Origin: an uncultured Bacteroidota bacterium
GTDB lineage: Bacteria > Bacteroidota > Bacteroidia > Flavobacteriales > TMED113
DNA: 33,916 nucleotides
Assembly: GCA_902533035.1 (NCBI GenBank)
Contig: CACAKI010000001.1
Span: forward strand, 1 to 33,916
Direction: 5' to 3'
Numbering within the stretch: position 1 is the first letter of the stretch; every line of letters begins with the position of its first letter. Shown here one piece after another: positions 18,864 through 27,098 of this stretch. The notes under the pieces were generated by a model that had not been told where the DNA came from, did not search any database, and saw only the letters and a program-made list of their open reading frames with translations. The position numbers and the translations under genes were made by a program.

Positions 18864-20847
18864 TCAAATTTTCGTTCACTATTTTAGGTAAAGTCACTTT
18901 TAATAGTGAATTTTTTTTCATTGCCCTTTTGATTGTATTTATAGCCCCGCTATTTCTTGCCCAAGATCTTCTGGCAATTCCATTATTCACATCCCAATAA
19001 AGCATACTTTTTAGATTTTCTTCAGCTTTTTTACTTCCATCTAAAAAGAGTCCAAATCCTCCATTTATTACTTCTCCCCAACCAACACCTCCACCATTAT
19101 GAATAGAAACCCAAGTAGCTCCCCTAAAGCTATCACCGATCACATTATGAATAGCCATATCAGCTGTAAATTGAGAACCATCATAAATATTTGAAGTTTC
19201 TCTGAATGGAGAATCAGTTCCAGCTACATCATGATGATCTCTTCCTAAAATAATAGGCTCAATAATTCCTTTTTTAATCGCTTTGTTAAATTCTTTTGCG
19301 ATTTGTATTCTACCTTCACAATTTGCATATAATATTCTAGATTGAGAACCAACTACTAAATTGTTTTTTTGAGCAGACTTGATCCATTTTATATTATCTT
19401 GCATCTGTTCTTTTATTTCTTCTGGGGATATTTTTTGTAGTTTTTTCAACACATTAATCGCTATTTGATCAGTTATTTTTAAATCTTTCTTTTTATTTGA
19501 TGTGCACACCCATCTAAATGGCCCAAATCCATAATCAAAGCAAACAGGACCCATAATATCTTGTACGTAAGAAGGGTATTTATATAATCCATTTTTTTGA
19601 AAAATATTTGCCTTGGCTCTACCTGACTCTAAAAGAAAAGCATTTCCATAATCAAAAAAATATGTTCCTCTTTTTGTATGGTGATTAATAGCTTTCACTT
19701 GTCTGATTAGCGATTTTTTTACATGTTTTTTAAAAGATTCCGGTCTTTTTTTTATCATTTTATTTGCTTCTTGAAAAGAAAGTGAAATAGGATAATACCC
19801 TCCAGACCAAGGGTTGTGTAACGAGGTTTGATCTGATGCTATATCAATAAAAATATTTTTTGTGTGAAATTTTTCCCATATTTCCACAACATTTCCATGA
19901 TATCCAATAGATGCTATTTTATTTTTTTCTTTTAACTCTTTTACTCTTTCAATTAACTTATTAATGTCATTTATTATTTCATCAATCCATCCTTGTTCAA
20001 ATCGTTTTTGAATCGCATTTTTATTTACTTCAGCGGTTATGCTAGTGATCCCAGCTATTTTTGCTGCTTTTGGTTGGGCTCCACTCATACCTCCTAAACC
20101 GGATGTTAAAAATAGCTTCCAAATATTATCATTTTCTTTTTTTATTTTTCGTAAAGCATTTAGAATAGTGATAGTTGTCCCATGAACAATTCCTTGTGGG
20201 CCAATGTACATAAATGAACCGGCTGTCATTTGGCCAAATTGGGTAACCCCTAAAGCATTAAATTTTTCCCAATCATCTTGTTTTGAATAATTAGGTATCA
20301 TCATTCCGTTAGTGACAATTACTCTAGGTGAATCTTTTTTTGATGGGAATAAACCCATTGGGTGTCCAGAGTATATCACAAGCGTCTGATTATCATTCAT
20401 TTCAGACAAATACCTCATAGTTATTTTATATTGTGCCCAATTTTGAAATACAGAGCCGTTTCCACCATAAGTAATTAACTCAGATGGATGTTGAGCAACC
20501 AATTCGTCAAGATTATTATTTAACATCATCATGATTCCTGCAGCTTGCTTGCTTTTATGTGGGTAAGAATTTATATTTCTTGCTGATATTTTGTAAGATG
20601 GCTTAAATCGATACATATAGATTCGGCCATATTTTTTCAACTCATTATAAAATTCTTGAATTAAAGTTTTATGTTGATTTTTAGGAAAATATCTTAAAGC
20701 GTTTATTAGTGCTAATTTTTTTTCTTCAAAAGTTAGTATGTCTTTTCTGTTGGGAGCGTGGTTTTCTTTTTTATTATAAATATATTTTTTTGGTAATTTT
20801 TCAGGTATACCTTCTAAAATCTCTTTAAAAAAATTATTTTTTTTCAT
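18838..20847 (-). CDS. hutU: Urocanate hydratase (start proposed at 20847, not 20898)
   Basis: YGGNGSVFQNWAQYKITMRYL, SGHPMGLFPS, TAGSFMYIGPQGIVHGTT, GGMSGAQPKA, SIHNGGGVGWGEVINGGFG; residues upstream of MKKNNFF coincide with another coding frame. Confidence 0.94.
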   Translation of the reverse strand: MKKNNFFKEILEGIPEKLPKKYIYNKKENHAPNRKDILTFEEKKLALINALRYFPKNQHKTLIQEFYNELKKYGRIYMYRFKPSYKISARNINSYPHKSKQAAGIMMMLNNNLDELVAQHPSELITYGGNGSVFQNWAQYKITMRYLSEMNDNQTLVIYSGHPMGLFPSKKDSPRVIVTNGMMIPNYSKQDDWEKFNALGVTQFGQMTAGSFMYIGPQGIVHGTTITILNALRKIKKENDNIWKLFLTSGLGGMSGAQPKAAKIAGITSITAEVNKNAIQKRFEQGWIDEIINDINKLIERVKELKEKNKIASIGYHGNVVEIWEKFHTKNIFIDIASDQTSLHNPWSGGYYPISLSFQEANKMIKKRPESFKKHVKKSLIRQVKAINHHTKRGTYFFDYGNAFLLESGRAKANIFQKNGLYKYPSYVQDIMGPVCFDYGFGPFRWVCTSNKKKDLKITDQIAINVLKKLQKISPEEIKEQMQDNIKWIKSAQKNNLVVGSQSRILYANCEGRIQIAKEFNKAIKKGIIEPIILGRDHHDVAGTDSPFRETSNIYDGSQFTADMAIHNVIGDSFRGATWVSIHNGGGVGWGEVINGGFGLFLDGSKKAEENLKSMLYWDVNNGIARRSWARNSGAINTIKRAMKKNSLLKVTLPKIVNENLINSLPEKN

Positions 20848-20995
20848 TGTCGTTTTGGTATGGGCAGTGTCTACATCCATTTTCACAACAGTAGCCACGT
20901 TTTAATAAGTATTTTTCAGTAAATATAATGTATCCTTCTTTCGAATAATAATATTCATCTGAACATAGTTTGTTTATTTTTGAAAATCTTTTCAA
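20834..20995 (-). CDS. Missed small Cys-rich protein, DUF5522-like (53 aa, TTG start)
   Basis: MKRFSKINKLCSDEYYYSKEGYIIFTEKYLLKRGYCCENGCRHCPYQNDNEKK*; CCxxxCxxC followed by PY; family assignment from memory. Confidence 0.8.
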   Translation of the reverse strand: MKRFSKINKLCSDEYYYSKEGYIIFTEKYLLKRGYCCENGCRHCPYQNDNEKK

Positions 20996-21030
20996 ATAAA
21001 AAGTAAATTATTAATAATTTTCAAAAATAA
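20974..21030. promoter_or_regulatory. Inverted repeat TTATTTTTGAAAAT...ATTTTCAAAAATAA carrying two opposed TATTTTTG -7 boxes
   Basis: 14-bp perfect arms 20974-20987 and 21017-21030; TAnnTTTG on + at 20975-20982 and on - at 21022-21029. Confidence 0.5.
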
Positions 21031-21041
21031 TAAAACTTAAT

Positions 21042-21923
21042 ATGATATTTAACATACCTTCTCCAATTCAAGAAATTAAATTAAATATTGATAACCCTAA
21101 CCAGGTAAGGTTATACATAAAGAGAGAAGATTTAATACATAATATTGTTTCTGGAAATAAATGGAGAAAGTTAAAGTATAATTTTGAGTATATAAAAAAA
21201 AGAAATATAAAAACCATTTTAAGTTTTGGGGGGGCTTATTCCAATCATTTACATGCATTAAGTTGGTTAGCAAAAAAAAATGAAATAAAGTCAATTGGTT
21301 TGGTTAGAGGAGAAGAAGCCTCAAAAAGGAATCCAACGTTATCATTTTGTTTTGAAAATAATATGTCATTATATTTTTTAGATAGAACAACTTATAGAGA
21401 ATCAAAATATGATAATAAAATTATAAATTACTTAAAAGAAAAAGATAAAAATATATATATAATTCCAGAGGGAGGTTTTAATGAATTCGGAGTAAAAGGA
21501 TGCAAAGAAATCATGAATGAAGTCCACAAACACTTTGATGTCATTTCTTGCTCTATTGGCTCTGGCTGTACTGCAATTGGCCTTATTAATTCTTTACATT
21601 CAAATCAATATTTTTTAGGGTTTTGTTCATTTAAAAATCCATTTTTTTTTAATAAACAAATACAAAATCACGTAAATTCAATTTCAAACTGGAGTATAAA
21701 CTTTGATTATAATTTTGGTGGATTTGGAAAAATTAATTTAAAGTTGATTAATTTTATGAAATATTTCGAAAAAGCCTATCAAATAAAACTGGATCCTATA
21801 TATACCTCTAAGTTATTTTTTGGTTTATTCGATATGATTTCCAAAAAGAAGTTTCCAAAGGAATCTCGTATATTAGTTTTGCATACGGGAGGTCTTCAAG
21901 GTCTTAATGAATTTAAAAATTAA
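21042..21923 (+). CDS. PLP-dependent ACC deaminase / D-cysteine desulfhydrase-family protein
   Basis: LYIKREDLIHNIVSGNKWRKLKYN, SFGGAYSNHLHALSW, IPEGGFNEFGVKGCKE, HTGGLQGL. Confidence 0.87.
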   Translation: MIFNIPSPIQEIKLNIDNPNQVRLYIKREDLIHNIVSGNKWRKLKYNFEYIKKRNIKTILSFGGAYSNHLHALSWLAKKNEIKSIGLVRGEEASKRNPTLSFCFENNMSLYFLDRTTYRESKYDNKIINYLKEKDKNIYIIPEGGFNEFGVKGCKEIMNEVHKHFDVISCSIGSGCTAIGLINSLHSNQYFLGFCSFKNPFFFNKQIQNHVNSISNWSINFDYNFGGFGKINLKLINFMKYFEKAYQIKLDPIYTSKLFFGLFDMISKKKFPKESRILVLHTGGLQGLNEFKN

Positions 21924-22851
21924 TATGATGAGATTTTTTTTTCTTTTATTTTTTTTGCCCTATTTTTCATTTTCTCAAACACCTAATAAAGTTGAGTTAT
22001 ATATTGAAAAATACAAAGACTTAGCTATTCATCATATGTTTGAATATGGTATACCGGCCAGTATTACATTAGCTCAAGGAATATTGGAATCTGGTTCTGG
22101 GACAAGTGATTTGGCAACAAAATCTAACAATCACTTTGGTATTAAATGTCATAGTGATTGGGAAGGTCAAAAATCTTACTATGATGACGATGAGGAAAAT
22201 GAATGTTTTAGAAAATATAATTCAGAAGCCGAATCTTTTTTAGACCACTCTCTTTTTTTAAAAAATAAAAGTAGATATAGTGATTTATTTTCTTTAAAAA
22301 TTACGGATTATAAAGGTTGGGCAAAGGGATTAAAAAAAGCAGGTTATGCTACTGATCCAAATTATGCTTCTAATTTAATTAGGCTAATTGAAAAATATTA
22401 TTTATACGAATATGATAAAATTAAAAAGAACCATAAGGTTAATGAAAAAGATGTTGATTCAATAGTTAAATATTTGATTGAAAAAAGTAATAATATTCCA
22501 TATGTGACTGCTAAATCAGAAGATACTTTTCAATCAATTGCGGATGATTTTGGGATATGGGTTTCTGAGCTGATAAAGTACAACGATATTTTATTTTATG
22601 AATCTAAAAAATCAAAAAAAAAATCTGAAATTAATTTAAAGGAGGGTGATAGGGTCTATATAAAACCAAAAAGAAGAAGTCATTTAAGTCAATCTTTTCA
22701 TATAGCATCAAATGGTCAAACAATGTGGCAAATTTCACAATTATATGGTATAAAATTAGCTGTTTTGTATAAAAAAAATCGCATGTTTTTAGAAAGAGAA
22801 ATTAGAGAAGGTGATGTGATATATTTGCAGAAGAAAAAGAAAAAAAATTAA
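21907..22851 (+). CDS. Secreted glucosaminidase-domain protein with LysM-like repeats (start possibly 21925/21928)
   Basis: ITLAQGILESGSGTSDLATKSNNHFGIKCHSDWEGQ; two C-terminal LysM-like segments YVTAKSEDTFQSIADDFGI.. and HIASNGQTMWQISQLYGI.. Confidence 0.9.
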   Translation: MNLKINMMRFFFLLFFLPYFSFSQTPNKVELYIEKYKDLAIHHMFEYGIPASITLAQGILESGSGTSDLATKSNNHFGIKCHSDWEGQKSYYDDDEENECFRKYNSEAESFLDHSLFLKNKSRYSDLFSLKITDYKGWAKGLKKAGYATDPNYASNLIRLIEKYYLYEYDKIKKNHKVNEKDVDSIVKYLIEKSNNIPYVTAKSEDTFQSIADDFGIWVSELIKYNDILFYESKKSKKKSEINLKEGDRVYIKPKRRSHLSQSFHIASNGQTMWQISQLYGIKLAVLYKKNRMFLEREIREGDVIYLQKKKKKN

Positions 22852-23423
22852 TTTGATTTAAATGTTTTTCTATGGTATGTAGATAATCCATATTTTTTTA
22901 TTTTAATCTTATGTTCCTTGGTAGGGTATCCTTTGTTTTTTTCCCAACGATATAAACTCTCTTTTCGGGATATCTTTTTCATGTAATTATCTCGATATGT
23001 TTTTGCTAAAATAGATGCTGATGCAATAGAGATATATTTTGAGTCCCCTTTTATAATGCAAGTATGATTAAGGTCTTTATATTTTTTAAATCTGTTACCA
23101 TCGACTATGATTAAATCTATTTTCTGGTTTATTTTTTGGATTGCTTTATGCATAGCCTCTATAGATGCATTTAAAATATTTATTTTATCAATTCTCTTTG
23201 GGGAAATTTTTGCTACAGCCCAAGAAACTGCATGTTCTTCAATAAATATTTTGAGTACATCTCTCGTTTTTTTAGAAATTTTTTTCGAGTCATTTAATAA
23301 TGGATGATAAAAGTTTTTTGGGAGTATTACGGCTCCAGCAAAAACAGGTCCTGCCAAAGCTCCTCTTCCAGCTTCATCGCATCCGCAAATTTTCAAATTT
23401 TGGTTATAAAGTTTTAATTTCAA
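22848..23423 (-). CDS. rnhB: Ribonuclease HII
   Basis: GCDEAGRGALAGPVFAGAVIL, NDSKKISKKTRD, IIVDGNRF, SASILAKTYRD. Confidence 0.96.
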   Translation of the reverse strand: MKLKLYNQNLKICGCDEAGRGALAGPVFAGAVILPKNFYHPLLNDSKKISKKTRDVLKIFIEEHAVSWAVAKISPKRIDKINILNASIEAMHKAIQKINQKIDLIIVDGNRFKKYKDLNHTCIIKGDSKYISIASASILAKTYRDNYMKKISRKESLYRWEKNKGYPTKEHKIKIKKYGLSTYHRKTFKSN

Positions 23424-24535
23424 TTTTTTAAGATTTCTAATAATTTCTCACTTGCTATTTGCCAATTAAATATTTTCGCTCGTTTTAGACCTAGTTTTAT
23501 TAGTTTTTCTCTAAGCTTTGGGTCTTCATCTATTTTTTTTATTGCATTAGAAATTTCGTTCACATTATTTGGATTAACTTTTATTCCCGATTCTCCACAT
23601 ATTTCAGGCATAGAAGTAGTATTAGATGTTATAACTGGCACTCCGCATTTCATAGCTTCTACGATAGGCAATCCAAAACCCTCAAATAGGGAGGGAAAAC
23701 ATAATCCTTTTGCTGAACCAAGAACTTTTGGGAGCATTTTTTCTTGTAAGTAACCGGTGAATAAAATATCATTTTTAAAATTATTTTCATGATAAGTTTT
23801 ATTCATTTCTTTAGACCACCATCTTTTTTTACCCACAATTAATAACTTTGTTTTTGATTTTGTTTTTTCTTTATATAAATCAAATCCTTTTAGAAGATTA
23901 GAGATGTTCTTTCTTTTGTGAATAGATCCAATAAAAATAAAATAATCTAACCCTGAAGAAAATATTTTTTTTATTTCTATTTTTTCTTGTTCATTCATAG
24001 GGAAAAATGAATTTCCAACACCATTATAAATCACATGTATTTTTTCTTTTTGTATTCCATATGTTTTTATAATATCTTCTTTTGAATAATTTGAAACAGT
24101 TATTATAGTTTTAGCTTTTTTTGAATATTTTGGAAAGAAAAATTGATAAAATTTTCTATGAAAAAAGGGTAAGTTTTGTGGATAGTGTTCAAAATTTATA
24201 TCATGTATTACAGAAATTTGTTTGAGGTTGATTGATGTAGATATAAATCCATCTAGAGATAAAAAAACATCTGGTTTTATTTGTTTTAATAATTTTGGAA
24301 GTTTGATCTCAAACCAGTAATACCATAAAAAAGGATGTCGTGTTTGAGGACTTAAAATATGCCCAGTTATATTTTTATTGAATAAAAATTTTTTTGAAAA
24401 TGGTCTATCAAAAATAAAATCAAATTCAATATTAGGGTTTTTGTTACATAATTCTTTTAATATTTCATATGAAAATCTTCCGATTCCTTCTAATTCATTT
24501 TCAATAAGCAATCTTGTGTTTACAGCGACTCTCAT
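23420..24535 (-). CDS. Glycosyltransferase family 1/4 protein
   Basis: LIENELEGIGRFSYEIL, FIGSIHKRKNISNLLKGF, CFPSLFEGFGLPIVEAMKCGVPVITSN. Confidence 0.92.
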   Translation of the reverse strand: MRVAVNTRLLIENELEGIGRFSYEILKELCNKNPNIEFDFIFDRPFSKKFLFNKNITGHILSPQTRHPFLWYYWFEIKLPKLLKQIKPDVFLSLDGFISTSINLKQISVIHDINFEHYPQNLPFFHRKFYQFFFPKYSKKAKTIITVSNYSKEDIIKTYGIQKEKIHVIYNGVGNSFFPMNEQEKIEIKKIFSSGLDYFIFIGSIHKRKNISNLLKGFDLYKEKTKSKTKLLIVGKKRWWSKEMNKTYHENNFKNDILFTGYLQEKMLPKVLGSAKGLCFPSLFEGFGLPIVEAMKCGVPVITSNTTSMPEICGESGIKVNPNNVNEISNAIKKIDEDPKLREKLIKLGLKRAKIFNWQIASEKLLEILKN

Positions 24536-24561
24536 ATTTTTATGATATTATTGCAAGATAA

Positions 24562-26067
24562 TTGTTTATTTTGCGTTCTCTTAAACAATATTATAACTTA
24601 TTTTTTCTTTTTTATTTTATGAAAAAAAAATTCCTTTCAAATTTAGTATTAATTATTTTTTTGAATTTAATTGTCAAGCCTTTTTATATTTTAGGGATTG
24701 ATGCTGAGATTATAAATAGAGTAGGGGAAGTAGAGTATGGGATTTATTTTTCAATTATAAATTTAACTTTTCTTTTTAATATTTTTCTAGATCTAGGAAT
24801 TAATAATTTTAATGTCACAAATTTAGCTCAACATAGTTTTTTATTGAAAAAACATTTTTCAAAAATTATTCCTTTAAAGATTTTATTAGCATTTTTTTAT
24901 TTTGTTGTTGTTGGTACTATAGGTTGTTTTCTTGATTATGATTTTAAGATATTAATGTTTTTGCTATTCAATCAATTTTTAGCTGTTTTATTATTGTTTT
25001 TAAGGTCAAACCTTGCTGGGTTACATTTATTTTTTAAAGATAGTATTGTTTCTGTTCTAGATAGATTTTTATTGATTTTAATTTGTTCAATGTTACTATG
25101 GGGTAATTTTTCATCATCTTCATTTCAAATTATGTGGTTTGTTTATGCTCAAACTATATCTTATTTTATTGCGGTTATTATTTCTTTAATTTTCATCTTA
25201 AAAAAAACAAGAGGTTTTAAATTTTACTGGGATCCTATTTTTTCTTTAGCTATACTAAAAAAAAGCTTTCCCTATGCTCTTTTGATATTTTTAATGACTA
25301 TTTATTATAGAGTTGATGTTATTATGATAGAGTTAATTAAAGGCCCTGCTGAAGCGGGTATATACGCTGGTTCTTTTAGGTTTTTTGAAGCATCTAATAT
25401 GATTTCTTATTTGTTTGCAGTTTTACTTTTACCAATTTTTTCTAGATTGTTGAAAAAAAAAGAATCTATTTCTGAGATTGTTTTTATTGCTTGTAAAATC
25501 ATTTTTACTTTTTCGTTAGTTTTGTGTTTTATTTCAATTTTTTATAATCAGGAAATAATTCAATTTAGATATGGGGCAGGTCAGTTTGATGATATTGATA
25601 TGTTTTTAAATAAATCATTTAATGTTTTTCCAGTTTTAATGTTTTGTTTTTTGTTTATTTCATGTACCTATATTTTTGGCACCTTATTGACAGCAAATGG
25701 TAATCTTAAGATGTTGAATCAAATGGCTTGTTTCGGAATGGTTTTGAATATTTTACTTAATTATTTTTTAATACATGCTGAAGGCGCTTTTGGGGCTTCA
25801 ATTTCCAGTTTAGTCACTCAGATATTCACAGCTTTAATACAAATATTTTTATGTTTTAAAATTTTTAAATTAAATAATTTAAAATTAATTATTGAGCCAC
25901 TTATTTTCTTTATTATAGGTCTTCTTTTAATAGCTTTTATTACAGTGGATTGTACTCAAAAATGGCACTTAAATATATGTTTATTTGGATTTTTATCAAT
26001 AATTTGGTCCTTTGTTACTGGTATGATTAGATTCAAGTACTTGAAATATATTTTTTATAATGAATAA
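24562..26067 (+). CDS. Polysaccharide flippase (Wzx/MATE-like); true start may be the ATG at 24619
   Basis: Polytopic membrane protein; IFLNLIVKPFYILGIDAEIINRVGEVEYGIYFSIINLTFLFNIFLDLGINNFN. Confidence 0.87.
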   Translation: MFILRSLKQYYNLFFLFYFMKKKFLSNLVLIIFLNLIVKPFYILGIDAEIINRVGEVEYGIYFSIINLTFLFNIFLDLGINNFNVTNLAQHSFLLKKHFSKIIPLKILLAFFYFVVVGTIGCFLDYDFKILMFLLFNQFLAVLLLFLRSNLAGLHLFFKDSIVSVLDRFLLILICSMLLWGNFSSSSFQIMWFVYAQTISYFIAVIISLIFILKKTRGFKFYWDPIFSLAILKKSFPYALLIFLMTIYYRVDVIMIELIKGPAEAGIYAGSFRFFEASNMISYLFAVLLLPIFSRLLKKKESISEIVFIACKIIFTFSLVLCFISIFYNQEIIQFRYGAGQFDDIDMFLNKSFNVFPVLMFCFLFISCTYIFGTLLTANGNLKMLNQMACFGMVLNILLNYFLIHAEGAFGASISSLVTQIFTALIQIFLCFKIFKLNNLKLIIEPLIFFIIGLLLIAFITVDCTQKWHLNICLFGFLSIIWSFVTGMIRFKYLKYIFYNE

Positions 26068-26078
26068 ATTTTTTAGTT

Positions 26079-27098
26079 ATGACACATGATAATTCAATTT
26101 TCAACATTCACAATCTTTTAAGTTTTTGCTTTAAGCATAGAACTATATTGATAGTGTCTCTACTTTTTTCAGTTGTTCTTTCAAGTATAGTATCTTGGTT
26201 TTTTATGGAGGAAAAATTCAAATCTTCTGCGGTAATTTTTCCTACTACGACCAACTCTGTTTCTGGAGCATTGTTTTCAGATCAGTATAATTATCCTTAT
26301 AAAAAAGATATTTTAGAATTTGGAGAAGAAGAATCTACAGAACAATTATTACAAGTTCTAAATAGTGATATGGTACGGGACTCTATTGTACATATATTTG
26401 ATTTATATAATCATTATGAAATTAGTCAAGAGGATCCATATTCTAAAACATGGATGAATTTAGCTTTTAATGAGAATGTGAATTTTAAAAAAACACCTTA
26501 TAATTCAATTAAAATTGAGGTCCTAGATAAGGATCCAAAGTTAGCTGCAGATATAGCAAATAAATGTTTGGAATTAGTTGACTTTGCAATTAAAAGAATA
26601 AAATCAGATCGTTCTAAAAAAGCTTTATTTATATGTGAAGAAAGAAAAAATGATTTAGAATTTTTAATGAATGCAGTTAATGACTCTTTGAATATTATTC
26701 GAGATAAGGGCGTTATTTATGGTGAGGTTCAGGTAGAAAGATTAACGGAACAATATGCTATTTGTATAGCTCAGAACAATAAAAGAGGCGCTCAGCTTTT
26801 GAAAGATGAATTAAAAACTATTTCAAAGTATCTTGCTGAACATAATTTATTATTTAGAAGAACTGTTGAAATTCAAGAGGAATTAAATCGAGTGCAAAAC
26901 ATCTGTGATTTAATTGATATAGATTCAGAGTATGAATTGACAAATTATTTTCGGATAAATGAGGCCTATCCAGCTGATAAGAAATCTTATCCAATTAGAT
27001 GGTTGGTAGTTTTTTGTGCTTCTTTTTCCATGTTAATGATAACTATAATTTTTTTACGTTTATTTGAGTTGCTAAATATCAAAAAAAATGACAACTAA
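26079..27098 (+). CDS. Wzz-like chain-length determinant protein
   Basis: Two terminal TM helices flanking a periplasmic alpha-rich region; KDPKLAADIANKCLELVD. Confidence 0.8.
   Translation: MTHDNSIFNIHNLLSFCFKHRTILIVSLLFSVVLSSIVSWFFMEEKFKSSAVIFPTTTNSVSGALFSDQYNYPYKKDILEFGEEESTEQLLQVLNSDMVRDSIVHIFDLYNHYEISQEDPYSKTWMNLAFNENVNFKKTPYNSIKIEVLDKDPKLAADIANKCLELVDFAIKRIKSDRSKKALFICEERKNDLEFLMNAVNDSLNIIRDKGVIYGEVQVERLTEQYAICIAQNNKRGAQLLKDELKTISKYLAEHNLLFRRTVEIQEELNRVQNICDLIDIDSEYELTNYFRINEAYPADKKSYPIRWLVVFCASFSMLMITIIFLRLFELLNIKKNDN

Noticed and set aside
18838-20847. Isolated hutU as evidence of a novel pathway
   Set aside because: Other hut genes may simply be elsewhere in the genome; the window cannot tell.
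21097-21294. 65-aa minus-strand ORF
   Set aside because: Antisense to the PLP-dependent deaminase.
23107-23307. 66-aa plus-strand ORF
   Set aside because: Antisense to rnhB.
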